Shown piece after piece: positions 1 through 5,100 of a stretch of DNA of 11,136 bases (position 1 is its first letter; every line of letters begins with the position of its first letter). The DNA lies in contig JAFRLP010000582.1 in assembly GCA_017431185.1 (NCBI GenBank), forward strand, positions 1 through 11,136, given 5' to 3'. The stretch is from Victivallales bacterium. GTDB taxonomy: Bacteria > Verrucomicrobiota > Lentisphaeria > Oligosphaerales > Oligosphaeraceae. The translations under genes were made by a program, and so were the position numbers. The notes beneath the pieces are model-generated. The model ran no database searches, had not been told where the DNA came from, and saw nothing but the letters and a program-made list of their open reading frames with translations.

Positions 1-376
1 GGACGCCACTGCCAGTCAGCGACCCCACGTGGTAGGTGTTGTTGGAGCAAGTCGAAATCGTCGAGCCGCGGCGGCCGGCATAGGTGCGGCCCTCGACCCA
101 GTCGGCGTCACTGGCTTTCAGCGTGCCAATCGAGAACGGATGCTCGCCCGGGATCTCGGGGCAGTAGAAGATGCTGGCGCCGCAGTAGCTTACGTCCTTC
201 TCGCCGGAAAGCTCGGCCGTCCCGGAAATCGACGAAGGACCGGAGCTGGACTTTGGATAGAAATCGAGACGGCATCCGCGCTGGCCGACGGTCGCCGTCT
301 TGCCGACGACCTGCCCGGTCATCGTCAGGCGGTGGGAATACCCAGTGAGGCGCGGACCGCCGTTGCCGGAACTGCG
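1..376 (-). CDS. Unidentified open frame fragment, running off the left edge
   Basis: On the minus strand, in the frame one base off from the ftsK frame, there is an uninterrupted run of about 125 codons from the point where FtsK homology ends to the window edge. The translation is rich in Gly, Ser, Thr, Tyr and Cys and looks like a beta-rich protein (stretches such as GYSHRLTMTGQVVGKTATVG, SYCGASIFYCPEIPGEHPF and DADWVEGRTYAGRRGS). The ftsK-frame continuation over the same bases is Arg-rich and typical of an out-of-frame reading. No start codon can be assigned, because upstream this frame merges into ftsK coding sequence. I do not recognise the family; a secreted, surface or phage-structural protein would fit the composition, but that is a guess. 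The fragment is probably the 3' or internal part of another gene joined to a broken ftsK. Confidence 0.45.
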
Positions 377-1511
377 CGTCGTTGATGACGGGCACGACCA
401 GATGCGGGAGCCGGTTATAGGCCTGCATCTCCACAAATTTCGGGTCAATGAGCAGAAGTTGCAATTCGTCTGGCGTGAACTTTTTGACGAGGGAGACGAT
501 GAAGGAGTTGAGCAGAACGGATTTGCCGCTTCCGGTTGTGCCGGCCACCAGCAGGTGCGGCGCACGCGCAAGGTCGGTGACGATGTTCTTTCCCTCAATG
601 TCCTTGCCCACAATCAGGGGGAGCAGCGCCTTGCTCTCCGTCCACGCCGAAGATGCGAACAGATTGCCCGCCAATACGGGGTCGGGGTGTCGGTTGGGCA
701 CCTCGATGCCCGCATAGTCATGTCCGCTCACCGGGGCGAGGATGCGCAGGCTCTCCGAGGCCAAAGCCATTTTCAGTTCATTTTCCAGAGAGGAGATGGC
801 GGTGGTCTTCACTCCTTTGCCCACTGTTATCCTGTATTGGGTCACTTGAGGGCCGCGGATGGCCCCGCTTTCATCATGCAGGAACCGGAAGCCCTCCTGG
901 TTGTCGCCACGCTCTTCGCCGACGGTGGCGTCAAGGCGGAAATCCTCCAGGCACTTCTGTATCTTGCCCTTGACCTCGATGATCTCCTTCTTGTCGTAGG
1001 CTTCCGTGATGTTCTCGACGCGGAACAAGTCCAGGCCAGGCAATTGGTAGGGCGCGGGAGGGGGCGGTGGCGGAGAGGGCTTGGCTGGCGCCACGACCTC
1101 CGGCTGCTTCGCGTGGTCGTCAAACTGGATTTCCATCTGGCCATGGTCATCGCCACCCTCTTTCGCCCGTTTGCCCGCCGTCTTGCGGTGGCGGTTTTGC
1201 TTGTTCTGGAATTCACTCAGGAGTTGCTGAAGGTCTTCGTGAGTGGGGTCCAAAGGGCGTGCCCCCTGCGCTTCGGGCACGGGCTTTGGAGCGGGAGCCG
1301 CCACGGGGTCGACGGGGGCCTTCTTTTCGGGGGAGGATTGGGGAGCGCCCTCAGCCACTTCGTGCTGCCCCCGAATGAAACGCCACAGCGGACTTTGCAG
1401 ACGGGCCAGAAAACGCAGCCGCAGATAACGCAACAGCACCGCTCCCTGCCGAAACAGCGCAATGGACCAGCCATTATGCCTCTTTTGTCGTAAAACTTGA
1501 TGCGATGACAT
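108..1511 (-). CDS. ftsK: FtsK/SpoIIIE-type DNA translocase, C-terminal part lost
   Basis: FtsK/SpoIIIE proteins are hexameric ATPases that pump chromosomal DNA at the division septum. Counting from the ATG at 1511, residues about 175-300 match the alpha/beta part of the motor (GPQVTQYRITVGKGVK, then GIEVPN). Residues 324-331 are the Walker A motif GTTGSGKS, followed by LLIDPKFVEM and LPHLVVPVIND. After residue about 379 the similarity stops: the expected continuation, Walker B and gamma domain are absent, and the reading frame runs through unrelated Arg-rich sequence to a stop at 110-108. The N-terminus is Arg-rich, then Pro/Ala/Lys-rich, with no clear set of four transmembrane helices as in classical FtsK. 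I chose 1511 because GAGGAGAG lies 11 bases upstream (1530-1523); in-frame ATGs at 1544 and 1565 lack such a site. As it stands the product should be inactive. A genuine truncation and an assembly chimera are both possible. Confidence 0.85.
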   Translation of the reverse strand: MSSHQVLRQKRHNGWSIALFRQGAVLLRYLRLRFLARLQSPLWRFIRGQHEVAEGAPQSSPEKKAPVDPVAAPAPKPVPEAQGARPLDPTHEDLQQLLSEFQNKQNRHRKTAGKRAKEGGDDHGQMEIQFDDHAKQPEVVAPAKPSPPPPPPAPYQLPGLDLFRVENITEAYDKKEIIEVKGKIQKCLEDFRLDATVGEERGDNQEGFRFLHDESGAIRGPQVTQYRITVGKGVKTTAISSLENELKMALASESLRILAPVSGHDYAGIEVPNRHPDPVLAGNLFASSAWTESKALLPLIVGKDIEGKNIVTDLARAPHLLVAGTTGSGKSVLLNSFIVSLVKKFTPDELQLLLIDPKFVEMQAYNRLPHLVVPVINDAQFRQRRSAPHWVFPPPDDDRAGRRQDGDRRPARMPSRFLSKVQLRSFVDFRDGRAFRREGRKLLRRQHLLLPRDPGRASVLDWHAESQ

Positions 1512-1522
1512 AAAAAAGTACG

Positions 1523-1530
1523 CTCTCCTC
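1523..1530 (-). promoter_or_regulatory. Ribosome binding site that decides the ftsK start
   Basis: GAGGAGAG on the minus strand sits 11 bases before the ATG at 1511. The two upstream in-frame ATGs (1544, 1565) have only AT-rich sequence in front of them, so the shorter start is preferred. The spacing is slightly long, which leaves some doubt. Confidence 0.5.
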
Positions 1531-1531
1531 T

Positions 1532-1559
1532 TTGTTTTTTTCATAATATACACTATAGT
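1532..1559 (+). promoter_or_regulatory. Candidate sigma70-type promoter for the LRV-repeat gene
   Basis: TTGTTT (1532-1537) and TATAGT (1554-1559) are separated by 16 bases within the AT-rich spacer between the two divergent genes. This is close to a housekeeping -35/-10 pair and points toward the gene starting at 1637. The same AT-rich patch (TATTAT on the minus strand, 1548-1543) could hold the -10 element for ftsK, but no convincing -35 is seen for it. This is a motif reading only. Confidence 0.3.
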
Positions 1560-1581
1560 TTGCAAGTTGTTTTCGCGTTTG

Positions 1582-1609
1582 ACGTTTTTTCAGGAGAGGA
1601 ACGTTTTTT
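1582..1609 (+). repeat. Two direct copies of ACGTTTTTT in the divergent promoter region
   Basis: ACGTTTTTT occurs at 1582-1590 and again at 1601-1609, a 19-base period, separated by CAGGAGAGGA. They lie downstream of the candidate plus-strand promoter and upstream of both divergent genes, so they could be a binding site for a regulator or simply part of an untranslated leader. The short length and low complexity make chance a real possibility. Confidence 0.3.
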
Positions 1610-1636
1610 TCATCCTCTTCCAGGGACGGGGTTGAT

Positions 1637-3175
1637 ATGAGCTGCACCAAAGAATCCTTGCTTGCTGAAATAGAGTCCGACCCGCTGGCTGCGGTGAAGG
1701 CGCATCGCGCAGTGCGGGATATCCAGCCGCAGACCTTGCGGGAACTGGCCTCCGGCCAGGCCTCGGAGAAGGTTCTGCTGTTTCTGGCGTCCTATCCCGA
1801 TGTGCCCAGCCGTGTGCTGGAGAGGCTCTTCACGCCCGAGGCCAGCATTGAGGTGCTCTGCGCCCTGGCGGACAACTCGCGCACGCCGTCCAACATCCTT
1901 CTGCAATTGGCCAAGCACGAGAGCATTGACGTCCGAAAGACTCTCGCGGGGGCGCGTGACATCAGCCTGCAATGCGCGATGCAGTTATCTGGGGATTCCT
2001 CGCCCGAGGTGCGTTGCATCCTGGCGAGGAATGCCGCCATTTCCACGAAAATCCAAATCATTCTCCGAGACGACGAACTGCCATTTGTCCGCTCCAGCCT
2101 TCTGGAGAACGCCAGGCTGGACGAGGAGGTGCGCAACTCCCTCGCAGAGGACATAGACCCCACGGTGCAGGCCGCCGCTCTGTTGACCCGCAAGATGGAC
2201 GAAAAAACCCTCCTGGAGTGGGCGCAGTCCGACGAGCACTTCTCGCAGGCCATCCTGCTGACACGTCCACAGCTTCCCGACAAAGTGCTGGAGGCTCTCT
2301 GCTTCAGCACCCACGCCGATATCCAGAAGGCCGCCGTTGACCGAAAAAAACTGACGGTCGATGAGATGCTTGGCTTCGCTCACCAGGGAGACGAGGAACT
2401 GCGTCTGAAAATCGTTGCCTGTCCAGACTTGCCGGAATTGGTTCAGACCATCTTGGCGCAGGACCCCAGTCCGCGTGTGCGGCGTGCCTTGGCGGGCAGT
2501 CCGGCCCTGGCTGTCGCCGGAGCCAACGCCCTGGCCCAGGATGAGGACGCGGAGGTGCGCTCCGCCCTAATCGCTAATCTTGCCACTCCGTTGACCACGT
2601 TGCTGCAACTGGCCGGGTCAGGGGACAGCGCCGTGCTGAAGAACCTGGCCTCCCGTCCCTGCCCGCAGGATGTCATGGATTTGCTTTACCGTCGGGGAGA
2701 CGATGACGTGTTCTACCACCTCGCCTATCGGGGCGCCATCCCCCATGGGATGCCCGCCGCGCTGCAAAAGCGGCTGGCGGAACACAGTCTCCCCTCTCTG
2801 AGGGCTTTGGCCGCCTCGGCGGACGATTTGCCCATCTTCCTTCTGGCGCAGCTGGCCAGGGACATTGCCCCCATGGTGAGGCTGGCGGTGGCGCGAAACT
2901 CCATCACGCCCGTCTCCCTGCTGGAACTGCTGGCGACGGATGGCGACCGCAAAGTCCGAAGCAAGGCGGAGGAAATGCTGGCCAGACATCGCTCCGAACA
3001 GCCCGCTCCGCCTCTGTTTCAGGAGGAGGCCCCCGCGAATGGCCAGGCTCTCCCTGAAACCGACGAGGAGCCCGTGTCCGGCGCCGAGGCGCAGGACGAG
3101 GAGGAAGACGGAGAGCAACCCTCCCTGTTCCAACGTTTTCTCAAGCAGGTCGTCAGCCCCGACGAGGAGGGCTGA
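1637..3175 (+). CDS. Leucine-rich-repeat-variant (LRV)/HEAT-like alpha-solenoid protein
   Basis: This 512-residue protein is built of about 24-residue helical repeats from roughly residue 30 to 450. The recurring pattern is L..LA.D....VR..LA.N, with clear copies such as DSSPEVRCILARNAAIS, DPSPRVRRALAGSPALA, DEDAEVRSALIANLATP and IAPMVRLAVARNSITP. That is the LRV repeat pattern, which folds as an alpha-solenoid and usually serves as a protein-binding scaffold. The cysteine cluster that holds an iron-sulfur centre in the Azotobacter LRV protein is not seen at the N-terminus. The last 60 residues are an acidic, disordered-looking tail ending in a short amphipathic helix (SLFQRFLKQVV). There is no signal peptide or membrane segment, so it is probably cytoplasmic. 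The ATG at 1637 follows a GGGACGGGG stretch. It is divergent from ftsK; the partner is unknown. Confidence 0.8.
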   Translation: MSCTKESLLAEIESDPLAAVKAHRAVRDIQPQTLRELASGQASEKVLLFLASYPDVPSRVLERLFTPEASIEVLCALADNSRTPSNILLQLAKHESIDVRKTLAGARDISLQCAMQLSGDSSPEVRCILARNAAISTKIQIILRDDELPFVRSSLLENARLDEEVRNSLAEDIDPTVQAAALLTRKMDEKTLLEWAQSDEHFSQAILLTRPQLPDKVLEALCFSTHADIQKAAVDRKKLTVDEMLGFAHQGDEELRLKIVACPDLPELVQTILAQDPSPRVRRALAGSPALAVAGANALAQDEDAEVRSALIANLATPLTTLLQLAGSGDSAVLKNLASRPCPQDVMDLLYRRGDDDVFYHLAYRGAIPHGMPAALQKRLAEHSLPSLRALAASADDLPIFLLAQLARDIAPMVRLAVARNSITPVSLLELLATDGDRKVRSKAEEMLARHRSEQPAPPLFQEEAPANGQALPETDEEPVSGAEAQDEEEDGEQPSLFQRFLKQVVSPDEEG

Positions 3176-3215
3176 ACCTCATTATGCGCTTTTTCTAAAC
3201 AGATAAAATACCGCA

Positions 3216-3231
3216 GGGCGGGAGACCGCCC
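3216..3231 (+). other. Perfect GNRA-loop hairpin just upstream of a ribosome binding site
   Basis: GGGCGG (3216-3221), loop GAGA (3222-3225) and CCGCCC (3226-3231) form a six-pair, all-G/C stem capped by a GNRA tetraloop. It ends one base before the AGAGGAG ribosome binding site (3232-3238) of the small gene at 3244. No T-run follows, so it is not an ordinary terminator. It could stabilise the 5' end of the message after processing or tune translation. TAAAAT (3204-3209) just upstream resembles a -10 box, but I see no good -35. Confidence 0.45.
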
Positions 3232-3243
3232 AGAGGAGCAAAC

Positions 3244-3600
3244 ATGGCAAAGACACCAATTTCGACACAACCGTTGACCTTCGTCGAAATCGTGATGAGG
3301 GCGAACACGGAAACCATCCGCAAAGCCCTGGAGGCACGGGAGAAGATTGACACCTTGCTGGTGCAGCGTGAGGAGGCCTACCGCCGCATTGCCGCCTTGG
3401 AGGCGCAGGTGGATGAGGTGATGGGCGGCGCCGGACAATTTGTCTTCCCCGAGCCGCCGCTGCCCGTGGCTGGCTTTGGGGGGCGTCCCGCCGTTGCGCC
3501 GAAGAAGCCCGCTTCGGCGCCCGCCAAGGCTGACAAGGAACCAGCGGAGCCGGTGGCGGAAGGCGGCGAGAAGAAGCCTGTCATCAAGAAAGAAGAGTAG
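3244..3600 (+). CDS. Small helical protein with Pro/Ala/Lys tail, first of a homologous pair
   Basis: This 118-residue protein is not a family I recognise. Residues about 10-60 look like a helical, possibly coiled-coil segment (LTFVEIVMRANTETIRKALE, then IDTLLVQREEAY). Next come VMG (59-61), FVF (66-68) and PPLP (71-74), and a low-complexity Pro/Ala/Lys/Glu tail to the end that is probably disordered. The core from I35 to P74 aligns with I10 to P48 of the next gene's product almost without gaps, so the two are likely paralogs. There is no signal peptide or membrane helix. The start has a strong AGAGGAG site five bases upstream, preceded by a GC hairpin. It lies 68 bases after the LRV-repeat gene and 23 bases before its partner, so co-transcription with the partner is likely. 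Confidence 0.72.
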   Translation: MAKTPISTQPLTFVEIVMRANTETIRKALEAREKIDTLLVQREEAYRRIAALEAQVDEVMGGAGQFVFPEPPLPVAGFGGRPAVAPKKPASAPAKADKEPAEPVAEGGEKKPVIKKEE

Positions 3601-3623
3601 GGTTTGTTCTCACTGGCGCCTTT

Positions 3624-4055
3624 ATGCCGAATCCACGTTCCATAGAACTGATAGACCTTCTTCACCGTCGTGAAGAGGAGTTTGTCACGGTCTGGAAGTG
3701 TGAGCAGGAAGTCATCCGCATCATGGGAATGCCTGACTTCCCATTTGCACCACCGCCTGATTTGCCGTCGCTGCGCCCCGTGCCAAAGGGGAAGGGGCGC
3801 CCGCGGACGCCGAAGGAGTCCCCGACCAAGGGGCCGAAGGTGCGTGCCTTGCGCACACCACAGGAAAATGCCTATCGCCTGGTCTTTGTCTATAACGGGG
3901 TCCGTCAGGACAGTTTCCAGACAGACCAGAAACTCATAGAGACCCTCATGTCGCTGGAACTGACGGATTTCCGGCTCCTGGCAGTTGAGACGGTCTCGTT
4001 CCGCGCGCCAGAGGACTGGGATACCTGCGAGTCCCTTTGGGAAACCTCCCAATAG
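3624..4055 (+). CDS. Small protein with helical head and C-terminal alpha/beta domain, second of a homologous pair
   Basis: This 143-residue protein is not a family I recognise. Its N-terminal 50 residues mirror the preceding protein: IDLLHRREEEF (10-20), a helix, IMG (33-35), FPF (39-41) and PPPDLP (43-48). A basic, proline-rich linker follows (KGKGRPRTPKESPTKGPK, 55-72). Unlike its partner it then has a compact predicted alpha/beta segment (residues about 80-143; AYRLVFVYNGVRQDSF, then a helix and FRLLAVETVSF). The ATG at 3624 has no visible Shine-Dalgarno sequence. I keep it because similarity to the partner starts near residue 9, and translation may be coupled to the stop at 3600. It could act as a heteromeric partner of the upstream protein; nothing in the sequence shows the function. 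Confidence 0.75.
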   Translation: MPNPRSIELIDLLHRREEEFVTVWKCEQEVIRIMGMPDFPFAPPPDLPSLRPVPKGKGRPRTPKESPTKGPKVRALRTPQENAYRLVFVYNGVRQDSFQTDQKLIETLMSLELTDFRLLAVETVSFRAPEDWDTCESLWETSQ

Positions 4056-4056
4056 C

Positions 4057-4072
4057 CGCTTGGAATGAAGCG
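4057..4072 (+). terminator. Weak stem-loop after the small-gene pair
   Basis: CGCTT (4057-4061) pairs with AAGCG (4068-4072) around a six-base loop, just after the TAG at 4053-4055. The downstream tract is CGGTTTCCCC rather than a T-run, so at best this is a weak or attenuating terminator. It lies in the 65-base gap before the UbiA gene, which otherwise shows nothing clear. Confidence 0.2.
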
Positions 4073-4120
4073 CGGTTTCCCCGCCCCGTCCTCACTCACC
4101 AACTTCACCCTGGATAAACA

Positions 4121-5080
4121 ATGAAACTGACAAAGAAATGGCATGGCTTTACGCAAGGGGTCTCCACTCGCCTGGCCTGGCTCGCTCCCTGGTGCGAACT
4201 TCTGCGGATTCCCAATCTGTTCACCGTCTATGGTGACGTTCTGGCGGGTGCGGCGCTGGGATGGCTGACATTGGGAAACTGGGAGACCCTCTCCATCGGT
4301 CGGGTGTTTGCGGCAACCATGGCCTCTGTTCTGCTATATGCCTATGGCCTGATTGAAAATGACTGGGTAGATGCTCCGGAGGACTCCAGGATGCGTCCCG
4401 AACGTCCCATTCCCAGCGGTCGCATCAGCAGCCTGGCGGCAGCCCTGGCGGGTTTGGCGTGCGCGGCGGCGGGAATGGTTCTGGCCGCCTGCTGCGGACG
4501 CCGCGTGTTTCTGGTTGCACTGGTGTTGCTTTTGGCGATTTCCGCCTATAATTTCTGGCTGAAGGGCAACCGCATGGCTGGAGCCGTGGGCATGGGGCTG
4601 TGCCGCGGGTTGAGCATGACTCTGGGGTGCATGCTGTTCGGCTTCACGGTGCCCATGCTGTTCCCCGTGCTGGGCGTGGCCGTGTTCATTGCCCTGGTCA
4701 CCTTGCTGGCCGACCGCGAAGACGTCGCCCAGCAACCGACTGAACATGTGTTCTATCCCTCCTTGGCGTTTCTGGCGGCCTGGGTGATAACTGTCCCCTG
4801 CCTGTTCAGCCGTATCGGCGGCTGGGGCTGCGGTGGCTCGCTGCTGCTGGTTCTGCTGGCCATCGCCCTCTCGCTGCACGCCGCGTTCCGCGTGTACGGG
4901 CATCGCGTCGGCCCGCGCCAGATGCATCCTTTCATCGGCCATCTTATCCTCTGCCTCATTCCCTGGCAGAGTTCCTGGTGCCTGCTGGCTGTTCCGCATC
5001 ACACGGTGGCCATCCTGCTTTTCGCGTTGCTCTCCTACCTGCTGGCCAATGGCCTGGCCAGGCATTTCTCCCAGTCCTGA
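4121..5080 (+). CDS. UbiA-family membrane prenyltransferase
   Basis: UbiA enzymes transfer an isoprenoid chain from its diphosphate to an aromatic or other acceptor inside the membrane. This 319-residue protein has about eight or nine hydrophobic segments. The first Asp-rich motif is N80-D81-x-x-D84-x-x-x-D88, followed by RPERPIPSGRIS (92-103), a strong family match. YNFWLKG (143-149) and RGLSMTLG (162-169) fit the middle conserved block. The second acidic motif is probably LLADREDV (196-202). The N-terminal LRIPNLFTVYGDVLAG resembles UbiA homologs of the EboC/chlorophyll-synthase-like branch, but the acceptor cannot be told from sequence. It may be a quinone-type, tetraether-lipid-like or other precursor. 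The Shine-Dalgarno is weak (GGA six bases before ATG). recN follows after 20 bases, so they are probably co-transcribed. Confidence 0.92.
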   Translation: MKLTKKWHGFTQGVSTRLAWLAPWCELLRIPNLFTVYGDVLAGAALGWLTLGNWETLSIGRVFAATMASVLLYAYGLIENDWVDAPEDSRMRPERPIPSGRISSLAAALAGLACAAAGMVLAACCGRRVFLVALVLLLAISAYNFWLKGNRMAGAVGMGLCRGLSMTLGCMLFGFTVPMLFPVLGVAVFIALVTLLADREDVAQQPTEHVFYPSLAFLAAWVITVPCLFSRIGGWGCGGSLLLVLLAIALSLHAAFRVYGHRVGPRQMHPFIGHLILCLIPWQSSWCLLAVPHHTVAILLFALLSYLLANGLARHFSQS

Positions 5081-5100
5081 CAGAAAACGAAAGGACTCCA

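Noticed and set aside
29..385. 118-codon plus-strand open frame at the left edge
   Set aside because: Its Ala/Arg/Gly-rich composition looks like a shadow; the minus-strand frame over the same bases has a more natural composition and continues to the edge.
300..1493. 397-codon plus-strand open frame opposite ftsK
   Set aside because: It lies antisense to clear FtsK motor motifs, has a Leu/Arg/Gly-skewed composition and no recognisable domain or binding site; it is a mirror of GC-rich codon use.
4978..5100. Longer recN start at 4978
   Set aside because: It would overlap the UbiA gene by about 100 bases, and the added residues do not resemble RecN. The ATG at 5101 has a well-spaced AAAGGA.
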